DNA of 64,000 nucleotides, taken from Falsiroseomonas tokyonensis (GTDB lineage: Bacteria; Pseudomonadota; Alphaproteobacteria; Acetobacterales; Acetobacteraceae). Where the stretch lies: the NCBI RefSeq assembly GCF_019024325.1, contig NZ_JAFNJS010000001.1:372001-436000 (forward strand), in the 5' to 3' direction. The position numbers and the translations under genes are program-made. How positions within the stretch are numbered: position 1 is the stretch's first letter; every line of letters starts with the position of its first letter. The notes under the pieces were generated by a model. It worked only from the letters and a program-made list of their open reading frames with translations, was not told the DNA's origin and did no database searches. This document shows positions 1-9,082 of this stretch, piece by piece.

Positions 1-567
1 GCGCGAATCGACCGCAGCCAGGCGGAGCTGGTCTTCCTGGGCGATTCCCTGACGCAGTCCTGGGAGCCGACCATGTACGCCCAGTTCTTCGGCGCCCGCC
101 GGGCGCTGAACCTGGGCGTCTCCGGCGACTTCACCCAGGGGCTGCTGCACCGGCTGCGCGCCGGGCAGTGGGGCAATATGCGGCCGAAGCTGGTGGTGCT
201 GCTGATCGGCACCAACAACTCCGCCGCCGGATCCCGCCCCGAGGATACCGCGCTCGGCATCGCCGAGATCATCCGCTTCATCCATGGCCGGTCGCCGCGC
301 ACGCGCATCCTGCTGGTCGGCACCCTGCCGCGCGGGGCGGATCGCAGCGACCCGGTGCGCCCGGTGAATGCGCGGCTGAACGCCCTGGTGGCGCGCTGCG
401 CCGATGGCCAGAGCACGGTCTACATCGAACCCGGCCCGCTGCTGCTGATGCCGGATGGCCAGCTGACGGAACACGTCGCCTTCGACCGGCTGCACCTGAC
501 CATGGTGGGCTATGCCATCCTGGGCGCGGCCATCACGCCGCAGATCAACCGGATGCTGGCGCAGTAG
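1..567 (+). CDS. SGNH/GDSL-family hydrolase, 5'-truncated by the window edge
   Basis: The frame is open from base 1, so the true start lies upstream; 188 residues are visible. The nucleophile block GDSLTQ lies near the left edge (about codons 15-20), followed by a GTNN oxyanion block and a C-terminal DRLHLT block that supplies the Asp and His of the SGNH catalytic set. The fold is that of PAF-acetylhydrolase-like esterases acting on O-acyl groups. It lies tail-to-tail with an AlgX-like gene and an MBOAT acyltransferase, so a role in trimming or adding O-acetyl groups on an exported polysaccharide is a reasonable inference. The substrate cannot be read from sequence. Confidence 0.85.
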   Translation, partial: ARIDRSQAELVFLGDSLTQSWEPTMYAQFFGARRALNLGVSGDFTQGLLHRLRAGQWGNMRPKLVVLLIGTNNSAAGSRPEDTALGIAEIIRFIHGRSPRTRILLVGTLPRGADRSDPVRPVNARLNALVARCADGQSTVYIEPGPLLLMPDGQLTEHVAFDRLHLTMVGYAILGAAITPQINRMLAQ

Positions 568-575
568 GCCTCCGC

Positions 576-1709
576 CTACTCCGGCTGTCCGTCGAGCCAG
601 GCCAGCAGCGCCGCATCGTCGGCGTTCAGCGGCTGGTTCAGCACCCGCTCCGGAATCTCCCAGACCAGCAGGCGCGGCGGCGTCTCGCGCCAGGCGGGGC
701 TGCCGAAGAAGTCCCGCGCGGCGCCGGCGAAGCCGCCGCCGGCGCGGCTGAGATTGCCGACCGGGGCCGAGAGCGCCTGCTGCAGCGCGCCGTCGAAATT
801 CGCATTCCGGGAGAAGGAGCTGCCGATCAGCACCACCTCCGGCACCGGCGCCTCGTCCAGGATCGAGGCCTCCTCCGCCTCGGCCGGCTCGGTCGTCTCG
901 ACGAACTGGCGGTCGGGGCGCGGGCGCAGCGCATCGGGCACCTGGTCCAGGCTCATCAGCCGCAGCAGGTCGCCGACCAGCGGCGTTTCCTCCGCCGCGC
1001 GGCTGGTGCGGAAGGCGGTGTCGCGCGCGATGCCCGCGGGCAGGGCGGCGGCGATGGCCTCCGCGGCGCGGCGGGCGCCGTCCTGGTTCCAATGCGTGTC
1101 GGTGCGGTAGAACAGGGCCGGGCCCTCCGGCGCCAGGACGGGGGCGAGGTCCAGCAGCGGCAGCTGGCCTTGCAGCATCTGGCGGAAGGCGGCGCCGCGG
1201 GCCTCGGATTCGGCGCTGTACGGGATGCCACAGCGCATCGCCGCCGCGGCGCGCGCCTTGTCCGGCACCAGCACCACCTGCAGGGCAATGTCGCGCGCGG
1301 CCAGCAGCTTCGCCACCCGCGCCAGCAGTTCGGCGCGACGCGCCATGGCGGCCTGGCCTTCCGGCCCCCAGGGCCGCAGCTCCTCGGTCAGGAACAGCCA
1401 GTCCCCGCAGCCCGGCGCCACGGTCGGCCCGCCGGACCCGAAAATCTTCCAGCGCAGCACGCCGCCGGCGGCGCGCAGCAGCCCATCCACCGGCAGGTCC
1501 TGCGCCATCACCTGGTTCACCGCCGCGGCGGTGCGCCCGGCCAGGAAGGACTCGGTGTTCAGGGTCGGGGCCAGTCTTCGCGCCGCCTGCGGCGTCGCCA
1601 TGGCCGCCACCCCTTGCCAGAGGCCGAGGCCGAGGACCACGGCCATGGCGGCACCGAGTCCCGCCTCGGCCAGGCGGCGGCGGGGGTTCGGGACTTCTGC
1701 CTGGGACAT
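576..1709 (-). CDS. AlgX/AlgJ-like SGNH acetyltransferase of polysaccharide O-acetylation
   Basis: 377 residues with one N-terminal hydrophobic segment (about residues 17-33) that anchors or exports the protein, then a periplasmic SGNH-like domain. The AlgX/AlgJ signature DTHW is present at residues 204-207 (Asp204, His206), and a GSSFS nucleophile block follows near residue 294. In this family the protein moves acetyl groups, received through an MBOAT partner, onto a polysaccharide. The MBOAT gene lies immediately upstream on the same strand with a 9-base gap, so the two form an acetylation pair. The polymer is unknown, and no polymerase or glycosyltransferase is visible in the window. Confidence 0.85.
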   Translation of the reverse strand: MSQAEVPNPRRRLAEAGLGAAMAVVLGLGLWQGVAAMATPQAARRLAPTLNTESFLAGRTAAAVNQVMAQDLPVDGLLRAAGGVLRWKIFGSGGPTVAPGCGDWLFLTEELRPWGPEGQAAMARRAELLARVAKLLAARDIALQVVLVPDKARAAAAMRCGIPYSAESEARGAAFRQMLQGQLPLLDLAPVLAPEGPALFYRTDTHWNQDGARRAAEAIAAALPAGIARDTAFRTSRAAEETPLVGDLLRLMSLDQVPDALRPRPDRQFVETTEPAEAEEASILDEAPVPEVVLIGSSFSRNANFDGALQQALSAPVGNLSRAGGGFAGAARDFFGSPAWRETPPRLLVWEIPERVLNQPLNADDAALLAWLDGQPE

Positions 1710-1718
1710 CGAGGCGCC

Positions 1719-3257
1719 TCAGAACTGGAAGTAGAGGAAGGGCACCGCGGCGCGGCTGTAGAGCAGCACCATGGCGATCAGGAAGGCGGCCAGCGGCCAG
1801 GTGGCCCAGACGAAGCTGGCCACGGCGCCGCCCGCCTGGGGCCAGAACCCGCGCCGGCGCAGCCCCGCCAGCAGCAGCGGCAGGTAGACGAAGAAGATGG
1901 CGAGCCAGAGGGTGCCGATTCGGTCCGGCGTCAGCTGCCAGGCCAGCGCATCGGACAGGCCGCCGCCGTTCAGGCCCAGCATCCCGGCATAGATGGCGAA
2001 GGCGCCGGCGAGGTCCGTGGCCCGGAAGATGACCCAGCCGATCATCACGCAGAGCAGCGTCAGCAGATGGCCGACCAGCCAGGGCATGGGCCGCCGGGGC
2101 GCGCGACGGTCGACGCCGCTGCGCCGATCCTCCCCCGGCAGCGGCTGCGGGAAGGCATCGCGCCGGTCTTCGGCCCGGCGGTTCGGCCGCTCCGCCCGGG
2201 CGGCTTCCTGCCCCCGCGTGCTCCAGGCCCGGTGCAGCGCCAGCAGCGCCCCATGCCAGATGCCCCACAGAAGAAAATTCCAGCTGGCGCCGTGCCAGAA
2301 GCCGCCGATCGCCATGGTCAGCAGCAGGTTCACATAGGTGCGCGCCACGCCGTGGCGGTTGCCGCCCAGCGGGATGTAGAGATAGTCGCGCAGGAAGCTG
2401 GACAGTGTCATGTGCCAGCGCTGCCAGAAGGCCTGGATCGAGCCGGCCAGGTAGGGATCGTCGAAGTTGCGCGGGAAGTGGAAGCCGATCATCCGGCCGA
2501 GGCCGATGGCCATCAGCGAATAGCCGGCGAAGTCGAAGAAGAGCTGCAGCGTATAGGTGACGGCGGCCAGCCAGGCATCGGCGGCGGAGGGTGCGGGCAG
2601 CGCGAAGGCGGCATCCACCACCGGGCTCAGCGTATCCGCCAGCACCACCTTCATGGCGAAGCCGACCATGAATTCCCGCGACCCGGCGCCGAACTGCGCG
2701 AGGCTGTGCTTGCGGCCGCGCAGATCGGAGGAGACATCCGAATAGCGCACGATGGGGCCGGCGATCAGCTGGCTGAACAGCGCCTTGTAGGCCGCGTAGT
2801 CGAGCAGGCTGTGCGTCGGCTTCACCGTGCCGCGCTGCACGTCGACCAGGTAGCTGACCGCCTGCAGCACGTAGAAGGACAGGCCCACGGGCAGCACGAT
2901 TTCGGCCCAGCCGACCGGCGCATGGCCGATCACCCGCATCAGGTCGTTGAAGGTCTGCACGCCGAAATTGGCGTATTTGAAATAGGCCAGCACGCCGATA
3001 TCGCCGACGATGCCGAGCGCCATCAGCCGCCGGCCGCGGGCCGATCCCGGCCCGGCGCGTTCGATGGCGAGTGCCACGTAGAAGGTGAAGACCGTGACAC
3101 CGACCAGCAGCGCCAGGAAGTCCACCCGCCACCAGGCGTAGAAGGCCCAGGAGAAGACGAGGATCAGCGGGTTCCGCCAGCTTCCCGGTGCCGCCATGTA
3201 GACGGCAAGGAAGACCGGCAGGAACAGAAAAAGAAACTCGAAAGACGCGAAGATCAT
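1719..3257 (-). CDS. MBOAT family O-acyltransferase (AlgI-like)
   Basis: A polytopic membrane protein of about 512 residues, many hydrophobic helices, with the MBOAT signature GFWHGASWNF carrying the invariant catalytic His, and a second WHG shortly after. AlgI-type proteins pass acetyl groups across the inner membrane to periplasmic AlgX/AlgJ proteins, which matches the gene directly downstream. The start chosen is the ATG at 3257 (MIFASFEFLF), because AlgI homologues begin with this amphipathic stretch; an in-frame start 14 codons upstream is less likely. A charged Arg-rich loop in the middle is longer than usual for the family. Confidence 0.9.
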   Translation of the reverse strand: MIFASFEFLFLFLPVFLAVYMAAPGSWRNPLILVFSWAFYAWWRVDFLALLVGVTVFTFYVALAIERAGPGSARGRRLMALGIVGDIGVLAYFKYANFGVQTFNDLMRVIGHAPVGWAEIVLPVGLSFYVLQAVSYLVDVQRGTVKPTHSLLDYAAYKALFSQLIAGPIVRYSDVSSDLRGRKHSLAQFGAGSREFMVGFAMKVVLADTLSPVVDAAFALPAPSAADAWLAAVTYTLQLFFDFAGYSLMAIGLGRMIGFHFPRNFDDPYLAGSIQAFWQRWHMTLSSFLRDYLYIPLGGNRHGVARTYVNLLLTMAIGGFWHGASWNFLLWGIWHGALLALHRAWSTRGQEAARAERPNRRAEDRRDAFPQPLPGEDRRSGVDRRAPRRPMPWLVGHLLTLLCVMIGWVIFRATDLAGAFAIYAGMLGLNGGGLSDALAWQLTPDRIGTLWLAIFFVYLPLLLAGLRRRGFWPQAGGAVASFVWATWPLAAFLIAMVLLYSRAAVPFLYFQF

Positions 3258-3736
3258 GCCAGCCCCTTCAGCCAGGCCTGGAGCAGTTTGGCCGATCATT
3301 CCGCCCTATTCCAGGGTGGGTGCGCCGAAATTTGGATATTCGTCCCGGTTTTCTGGCCCGAGGATCCATATTTTCTGGCGGCGGCGCGGTTGGCTGGGCT
3401 GGCGCGATGCAGCGCCCGCGCAGGATCTTCGCAAGACCCTGTGCAACCGCTTTGTCCGCCGGGGCCGCATGGGCCTGTTCAGCCGCAGCTTCGCGGCACT
3501 GGCTGGCGGGGCAGATGAACGACCAGAAGGGTGCCGAACGACAAGGAAGAACCGGAAGCGGCGGACCCCCTGCGACAAGGCGCTCTGCCGCGCCGCCGCG
3601 CGATCGCCTCGAACACTGCGGCCGCATCGCAACCGGCCACGATCGATGCGCTACCACCTTCCTTGGCGCCACCCTGCGAGCTGGCCAAGCGGACGGATCG
3701 CGCTCTGGCAGTCATGATGCTGGAGCAGCCGATGCC
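3258..3736. other. 479-base intergenic stretch without a convincing gene
   Basis: No frame here has a credible start, codon use or recognisable motif. The part near 3300-3380 is less GC-rich than its surroundings and lies just upstream of the MBOAT gene, so it could hold the promoter of the acetylation operon. No clear -35/-10 pair was identified. Confidence 0.5.
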
Positions 3737-5086
3737 CTATTTCGGCTCCGCCGAGAGGGTCAGCAGCAGGTCGGGCTGGGCGTCGAGCACCGCCTGCGGC
3801 CGGGCGATGTGCAGCGCCTCGCTGATCACGCATTCCGCCACCAGCCAGCGCAGCCACCAGCCGAGCTGCGCCGGGCTGGCACTGCCGCCAAGGCCGGGTT
3901 CGGCCAGCAGCACCACCCGCCAGGGCAGCGGCGCGCCGGCGGCGGACCAGGCCTCGAGGCCCGGCAGAACCTCTCCCAAGGCCCGTGGCGGCGGCTGGTC
4001 CGCAAAAATCTCCGCGGTCAGCGCCGGCTCCGTCTCCGCCACCGCGACGCCGAGGAAGGAGACGGCGGGGGCCTCGCCGGGCTCCTGCGCGACCTCGCGC
4101 CGGGGCAGCGCGGCCAGGTCGGCGCGGGCCACCAGGCCGGCGGCGCGCGCCAGGCCAGCCGCCGCTTCGGGCTGGCGCAGCTGCAGCACGCGCAGCAGGG
4201 TGGAAAGCACCGTGAGCCCGCCTTCCACGGTCAGGCGCTGGCCATCCTGCCGCCAGAGCACGCCGGGATTGGGCTGAAGGGCAAAGGCGTGCCGCAGCGG
4301 CACCCAGTCCTGCGCCAGCAGCGGCCGCGCCGCGGCCATGGCCTCCAGCGGTGCCAGGCCGGCGGTGGGCCCAGGAGGGGGGGAACCAGGGGCGGGGCCG
4401 GCGCCCAGGACGGCTGCGCGGGAGGGCAGCAGCAGATGCAACACCGGCACCTGCGCCGCCGCGGCTATTCCGGCCAGGCGATGCAGCGTGCCGAGCGGGA
4501 AGGGCAGGTCGGGTTCCGGAGCGGGCACGGTGGGGGGCGGCGCGGGTGGCGCGGCGGGGGGCGGCGAGGCGCGCACCGGCTCCGGCGGGGCAGCGGGCGG
4601 CGGCGGGGCGGCGGGCGCCGGCTCCGGCATGGGGGCGGGCGGCGGGGGCGGCACGGGTGCCGGTTCCGGCATCGGCGCTGGCGGCGGGGGCGCAACAGGC
4701 TCCCGCGGGAGCTCGGGCATGGGCTCCATCGTCGGCTCCAAGCCTGCCAGCGCCTCCAGCTGCTCCCGCATGCGCCGGGTCATGGCCAGGGTGGTGGCCG
4801 CCTGGCGGCCGGGCAGCACGGCGCGCACGCGCAGCCGGCCCTCCAGGAAATCGGCCGGCGTCAGCGGCATGGGGGCGGGCAGCCGGAAGCCCGGATTGCC
4901 ATCGTCGCGCGCGACATCCGCCACGCCCTCCGCCAGCACCTCCAGCCCGCGCATCAGCCGGATCAGGGGCCGCGCCGTTCGGTCCTGCGGGTCCGCCGCC
5001 CAGCCCACCACCACCTGCCCGTCCCGCAACGCGTCGAGGAAGCCGACCAGGCCGCGCGGCGGGGATTGATTGCCGCTGTCCGACAC
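3737..5086 (-). CDS. Proline-rich protein with a degenerate AlgX-like C-terminal domain
   Basis: About 449 residues from a GTG at 5086, preceded by a GAGGGGG ribosome-binding site; an ATG at 5137 is possible but lacks one. Three parts are visible: an N-terminal beta-rich domain of about 110 residues (GWAADPQDR near its start) resembling the small domain attached to some Acetobacteraceae glycan proteins; a low-complexity Pro/Ala/Glu linker of about 90 residues; and a C-terminal alpha/beta domain whose layout resembles AlgX/AlgJ proteins. At the position where those have a DTHW-type motif, this one reads DGQRLT, so the catalytic His appears to be missing. Next to the MBOAT/AlgX genes it may bind or present the polymer. 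Function is inferred. Confidence 0.65.
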   Translation of the reverse strand: MSDSGNQSPPRGLVGFLDALRDGQVVVGWAADPQDRTARPLIRLMRGLEVLAEGVADVARDDGNPGFRLPAPMPLTPADFLEGRLRVRAVLPGRQAATTLAMTRRMREQLEALAGLEPTMEPMPELPREPVAPPPPAPMPEPAPVPPPPPAPMPEPAPAAPPPPAAPPEPVRASPPPAAPPAPPPTVPAPEPDLPFPLGTLHRLAGIAAAAQVPVLHLLLPSRAAVLGAGPAPGSPPPGPTAGLAPLEAMAAARPLLAQDWVPLRHAFALQPNPGVLWRQDGQRLTVEGGLTVLSTLLRVLQLRQPEAAAGLARAAGLVARADLAALPRREVAQEPGEAPAVSFLGVAVAETEPALTAEIFADQPPPRALGEVLPGLEAWSAAGAPLPWRVVLLAEPGLGGSASPAQLGWWLRWLVAECVISEALHIARPQAVLDAQPDLLLTLSAEPK

Positions 5087-5158
5087 CGCCGCCCCCTCAG
5101 CGCGCCGGGCCGGAGGATCGCCCCGGGATACGGGCAAGGCGGGCGCGGTGCGGCATGG

Positions 5159-5461
5159 TCAGAGGGCCGAGCGGCGCAGCGGCTCGACCCCGCCGCCCCG
5201 CACCAGGCCGCGGCGGCGCAGGCAGTCGGTGAAGGCGCGGCCCTCGGCCTCCTGCCGCGCCTGGTTCAACTGGTCCTCGCTATAAGGCAGGCCGATCACC
5301 ACGCGGCGCGACAGGTCGGCCACCGCCGGCGCGCGCTGCGCCTCCGCCCGGCATTCGGCATGGGCCGGCGAATTTGCGCTGGCGGCGGGACCCGGCGCGG
5401 CGCGCCCACCGCAGCCGGCCAGCAGCAGGATCGCGGCCAGGGACGAAAGAAAGGGTTTCAT
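5159..5461 (-). CDS. Small lipoprotein, unknown function
   Basis: A 100-residue protein starting at the ATG at 5461 with a textbook lipoprotein signal, charged N-terminus (MKPF), hydrophobic core and lipobox LLAGC; the mature chain would be lipidated on the Cys. The rest is polar and has two further Cys residues (AEC and TDC) that might pair. The start overlaps the stop of nudC in an ATGA, so the two are probably translationally coupled. No family recognised. Confidence 0.75.
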   Translation of the reverse strand: MKPFLSSLAAILLLAGCGGRAAPGPAASANSPAHAECRAEAQRAPAVADLSRRVVIGLPYSEDQLNQARQEAEGRAFTDCLRRRGLVRGGGVEPLRRSAL

Positions 5462-6387
5462 GCGTCCTGCTCCAGCCAATCCTCGATCAGCCGCCGGGCG
5501 ATCGAATCCACGCGCGGCAGGGAAAAGCCATGCGCCGCCGGGTCGCGCAACTGGTCGCGCGTGAACCAGCGGGCGTCCTTCAGCTCCTCCGGGTCGATGC
5601 GGATCTCATCCGAAAGCCCCTCCGCATGGAAGCCGAGCATGATGGAGGAGGGGAAAGGCCAGGGCTGGGAGGAGTGGTAGAGCACGTCCCCCACCTCGAT
5701 CGCCGCCTCCTCCATCACCTCCCGCCGCACCGCCTCCTCCAGGCTCTCGCCCGGCTCCACGAAGCCGGCGAGGGTGGAATACATGGCCACGTTCGGGAAA
5801 CGGTGCGAATGGCCGAGCAGGCAGCGACCCTCGCGCACCACCAGCATGATCACGGCCGGGTCGGTGCGCGGGAAATGCTGCGCGTTGCAGTTGGTGCATT
5901 GCATGGCATTGCCGGCGCTGCGCGGCACACATTCATGGCCGCAGACGCCGCAGAACCGGTGCCGGGTGCGCCAATGCATCAGGCCCCGGGCATGCGCCAG
6001 GACCGAGGCCTCCCCCGCCGGCAGCAGCCCGGCCACCTGGCGCAGGTCGATGAAGCCGCCCATGCCGTCCGGCAGCAGCGGCAGCGGGTCCTCGGCGGCG
6101 GAGCAATCCACGGCGAAGACCGGGCGCTGCTCCCACATGCCCAAAAAGGCCCAGGGACCGCCGGCCATGCGCACGGCCTCCGCCGCGGCGCCGGTCAGCA
6201 GCACGGCTTCGGGGTGGCCGTCCTCGACCCCCTTCATCAGGCTGCGGCTGCGCCAGACCGGCGCGAACAGCGTCTCGGGGTCGGCGATCGCCTGGGCGAT
6301 CCAGTCGGCATCGTCCCGGCGGCTGCCCGCGCGGTCGATCGGGCTGCCTGTATAGGCATTGGGGCGGCTGGCGGGGACGGAGAGCAT
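5458..6387 (-). CDS. nudC: NADH pyrophosphatase / RNA deNADding enzyme, NudC-type Nudix hydrolase
   Basis: 309 residues from the ATG at 6387. A four-Cys zinc motif (CGVCGHEC then CTNC) comes before the Nudix domain, and the Nudix box is complete: GFVEPGESLEEA followed by REVMEEAA, which provides the metal-binding glutamates. The SQPWPFPSS signature after the box is diagnostic for NudC rather than other Nudix enzymes. The family hydrolyses NADH to NMNH and AMP and removes NAD caps from RNA in the cytosol. It sits head-to-head with the SRP RNA-dnaX block, about 100 bases apart, and is followed by a small lipoprotein gene overlapping by ATGA. Confidence 0.93.
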   Translation of the reverse strand: MLSVPASRPNAYTGSPIDRAGSRRDDADWIAQAIADPETLFAPVWRSRSLMKGVEDGHPEAVLLTGAAAEAVRMAGGPWAFLGMWEQRPVFAVDCSAAEDPLPLLPDGMGGFIDLRQVAGLLPAGEASVLAHARGLMHWRTRHRFCGVCGHECVPRSAGNAMQCTNCNAQHFPRTDPAVIMLVVREGRCLLGHSHRFPNVAMYSTLAGFVEPGESLEEAVRREVMEEAAIEVGDVLYHSSQPWPFPSSIMLGFHAEGLSDEIRIDPEELKDARWFTRDQLRDPAAHGFSLPRVDSIARRLIEDWLEQDA

Positions 6388-6486
6388 GGCCGCGGACCCT
6401 GCCACGCGGGCGTGATCGGGGCAACCGAGCGCCGGATTCGCCCCCTGGGGCATTGCCCCCAAGGGCCGGAAGCCCGATATTGGCGG

Positions 6487-6584
6487 CGGAAGGTCGGCGA
6501 CGGACGTGCCCCTCGCCAACCCGGTCAGGTCCGGAAGGAAGCAGCCGTAACGAGTTCTCGCGCGGGTCGCCCGCCGATCTTCCA
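6487..6584 (+). ncRNA. ffs: Signal recognition particle RNA, small bacterial type (4.5S)
   Basis: The universally conserved apical region of SRP RNA, GGTCAGGTCCGGAAGGAA followed by GCAGCC, is at 6523-6546. The ends pair: 6488-6499 (GGAAGGTCGGCG) is complementary to 6572-6583 with one G-U pair, closing a single long hairpin of about 98 nt typical of the short form. It binds Ffh and targets membrane proteins to the translocon. Its position directly upstream of dnaX-ybaB-recR is a common alphaproteobacterial arrangement. Exact ends are estimated from the pairing. Confidence 0.95.
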
Positions 6585-6635
6585 CCTTTCCCGCGGCCCT
6601 GGCATCCGGGCCCCCGATCCCCGGACAGCGCCCCG

Positions 6636-8558
6636 ATGACCAGCGACATTTTTGGCGATCCGGTCGACGAGGAGTTTCCCGAGCCGCCGCAGGACGGGCC
6701 GGGCCTGTTCGGCGATCCGGTGCCTGCCGCCGCGCCGCCGGCACCGCCGCCCGCCGCGCCGGCCCCCGCGCCCGCTTTGGCCGGCACGCCCTATCGCGTC
6801 CTCGCCCGCAAATACCGCCCAGCCACCTTCGCCGACCTGATCGGCCAGGAAGCGCTGGTCCGCACGCTGAAAAACGCCTTCGCCCAGGGGCGGGTCCACC
6901 ACGCCTTCATGCTCACCGGCGTCCGCGGCGTGGGCAAGACCACCACCGCCCGCATCATCGCCCGCGCGCTGAACTGCATCGGCCCCGACGGCACCGGCGG
7001 ACCCACGCCGGAGCCCTGCGGCGTCTGCGCCGAATGCCGCGCCATCCTCGCCGATCGCCACCCGGACGTGCAGGAGCTGGACGCCGCCAGCAACAACGGC
7101 ATCGACGATGTGCGGGAACTGCGCGAGCGCCTGCGCTTCCGCCCCGCCCAGGGCCGCTTCAAGGTCATCATCCTGGACGAGGTCCATATGATGTCCAACG
7201 CGGCCTTCAACGCGCTGCTGAAGACGCTGGAGGAACCGCCGCCGGACGTGAAGTTCATGCTGGCGACGACCGAACTGCGGAAGGTGCCCACCACCATCCT
7301 CTCCCGCTGCCAGACTTTTCGGCTGGCCCGGGTGCCGCAGGAGGTGCTGCGCAGCCACTTCGCCCGGATCTGCGACCTTGAGTCCGTGCCGGCGGAGGGC
7401 GAGGCGCTGGCCATGGTGGCGCGCGCGGCGGATGGCTCCGTCCGCGATGGCCTGTCCATCCTCGACCAGGCGATGGCGCTGGCGGGGGGCGAGGCGGTGA
7501 CCGCCGGGCTGGTGACGGAAATGCTGGGCCTCGCCGATCGCGGCCTGGCGCTGGACCTGATGGACGCGCTGATGGCGGGCGACACCGCCGCGGCGCTGGC
7601 TTTGTCCGAGGGCGCGCATGCCCGCGGCACGGACCCGGCCGTGGTGCTCTCGGACCTGATGGAGCTGGTCCATCTGCTGTCGCGCATGAAGACCGTGCCG
7701 GCGCTGAAGGACGATCCCTCCCTGCCCGAGGCCGAGCGCACCCGCGGCGCGGCCCTGGCCGAGAAGCTGCCCATCCCCGTCCTGGCCCGGGCCTGGCAGA
7801 TGCTGCTGAAGGGCCTGGCGGAAGTGGCGCAGGACGGCGTGAACCGCCGCGCCGCCGCCGAGATGGTGCTGATCCGCCTGGCCCATGTCGCGGACCTGCC
7901 CACCCCCGGCGATCTGGTGCGCCGCCTGACCGAGGCCGGCCCCGCCGCCGCCACGCCGAACCCCGCGCCCGGCGGCGGCGGCGGCGGGCTGCGCGCGATC
8001 GCCGGTGGTGGCGGCGGCGGCGCGGCGCTGGCCATGGCGGCGCCCGCCCCGGTCGAGGCGGTCGCGCCGGCACCGGCCATGCCCGCCAGCTTCCGGGAGA
8101 TCGTGGCCCTGGCCTCCGGCCGGAAGCCCAGCCTGCATGCGCATCTGCGGCTGAACGTGCACCCCGTGCGGATCAGCCCCGGCCGCATCGAGATCCGCCC
8201 CCGCCCGGAGGCGCCGCGCGACCTGGCGCAGCAGCTGACCGCCCTGATGCAGGAAGCGACCGGCAGCCGCTGGACCGTGACCCTGGTGAATGAGGGCGGC
8301 GAGCCGACGCTGGCCGAGCAGGGCCGCACGGCGGAGGCCGATCGCCTGGCCCTGGCCCAGACCCACCCGCTGGTGCAGGCCGTGCTGGCCGCCTTCCCCG
8401 GCGCGAAGATCGAGGCGGTGCGCGATGCCTCCCTCGATGCCTATGGCCTGGCCCCGGCCATGGCGGCCGACCTGGCCGCCGCCGAAGACGGCCGCGACTT
8501 CGCCCCGCCCGACGCCGAATCGGCCGGGCTGGATGACGACCTTTCGCAGGAGGACTGA
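6636..8558 (+). CDS. dnaX: DNA polymerase III subunits gamma and tau
   Basis: 640 residues from the ATG at 6636; further upstream in-frame codons run through the SRP RNA and are rejected. After an acidic, Pro/Ala-rich leader of about 50 residues comes the clamp-loader ATPase: Walker A GVRGVGKTTT near residues 95-104, zinc Cys residues at about 114, 128, 131 and 134, and Walker B ILDEVHMM. The C-terminal third holds a glycine-rich linker and then the tau-specific region that contacts polymerase alpha and DnaB. It loads the sliding clamp in replication. The N-terminal leader before PYRVLARKYRP is longer than in E. coli, as is usual in alphaproteobacteria. ybaB starts 6 bases after its stop. Confidence 0.96.
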   Translation: MTSDIFGDPVDEEFPEPPQDGPGLFGDPVPAAAPPAPPPAAPAPAPALAGTPYRVLARKYRPATFADLIGQEALVRTLKNAFAQGRVHHAFMLTGVRGVGKTTTARIIARALNCIGPDGTGGPTPEPCGVCAECRAILADRHPDVQELDAASNNGIDDVRELRERLRFRPAQGRFKVIILDEVHMMSNAAFNALLKTLEEPPPDVKFMLATTELRKVPTTILSRCQTFRLARVPQEVLRSHFARICDLESVPAEGEALAMVARAADGSVRDGLSILDQAMALAGGEAVTAGLVTEMLGLADRGLALDLMDALMAGDTAAALALSEGAHARGTDPAVVLSDLMELVHLLSRMKTVPALKDDPSLPEAERTRGAALAEKLPIPVLARAWQMLLKGLAEVAQDGVNRRAAAEMVLIRLAHVADLPTPGDLVRRLTEAGPAAATPNPAPGGGGGGLRAIAGGGGGGAALAMAAPAPVEAVAPAPAMPASFREIVALASGRKPSLHAHLRLNVHPVRISPGRIEIRPRPEAPRDLAQQLTALMQEATGSRWTVTLVNEGGEPTLAEQGRTAEADRLALAQTHPLVQAVLAAFPGAKIEAVRDASLDAYGLAPAMAADLAAAEDGRDFAPPDAESAGLDDDLSQED

Positions 8559-8564
8559 GACCCC

Positions 8565-8906
8565 ATGAAGAACCTCGGCAATATGCTGAAGCAGGCCCAG
8601 CAGATGCAGACCCGTATGCAGGAAATGCAGGCGAAGCTGGAGCAGACGGAAGTGGAGGGCGCCGCCGGCGGCGGCATGGTGAAGGTGCTGCTCTCCGGCA
8701 AGGGCGACCTGCGCCGCGTCACCATCGACCCGTCCCTGATGGTGGCGGATGACCGGGAGGTGCTGGAGGATCTGCTGGTCGCCGCCCATGCCGATGCCAA
8801 GCAGAAGGTGGAGGCAACCATGGCCGAGGAAATGCAGAAGGCCACCGCCGGCATGAATATCCCCGGCGGGCTGGGCGGCCTCGGCGGCCTCAAGCTGCCC
8901 TTCTGA
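8565..8906 (+). CDS. YbaB/EbfC family nucleoid-associated protein
   Basis: 113 residues beginning MKNLGNMLKQAQQMQ, the standard start of the family, with an amphipathic first helix, a central beta sheet (about residues 38-65) and a C-terminal glycine-rich tail (GGLGGLGGL). These small dimers bind DNA without strong sequence preference. The gene sits between dnaX and recR, its usual place, 6 bases after dnaX, so it is co-transcribed with it. Confidence 0.94.
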   Translation: MKNLGNMLKQAQQMQTRMQEMQAKLEQTEVEGAAGGGMVKVLLSGKGDLRRVTIDPSLMVADDREVLEDLLVAAHADAKQKVEATMAEEMQKATAGMNIPGGLGGLGGLKLPF

Positions 8907-8997
8907 TTTCCCCACCACTGGCTTTTTTCCCCAACACGTCGCTGCGCGACGCGTCGGGGGCCCCGGAATGGGTGCTGGTCCCGGTGGGTTGCGCGCC

Positions 8998-9020
8998 CTG
9001 CCGTGGCTAAGCCACGGCAG
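8998..9020 (+). terminator. Perfect hairpin between ybaB and recR
   Basis: CTGCCGTGGC (8998-9007) pairs perfectly with 9011-9020 around a TAA loop, a 10-bp stem with a 3-nt loop. There is no T-run after it, so it may be an attenuator, an RNA processing site or a weak terminator inside the dnaX-ybaB-recR unit. It lies in a 176-base gap that contains no gene. Confidence 0.5.
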
Positions 9021-9082
9021 GATTTCGGCGGCCTTCGGGGGCGGGGGCGTCCTGGACTTCGGTGTGAGGAATCGGACGCAAG

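Noticed and set aside
168-3518. Very long plus-strand open frame of more than 1100 codons opposite the acetylation genes
   Set aside because: It is rich in Arg, Gly, Pro and His and opposes the MBOAT and AlgX-like genes, which have clear motifs. This is the usual antisense shadow in high-GC DNA.
6453-6635. Extended N-terminus of DnaX
   Set aside because: These codons run through the SRP RNA gene and have no similarity to DnaX; the ATG at 6636 is preferred.
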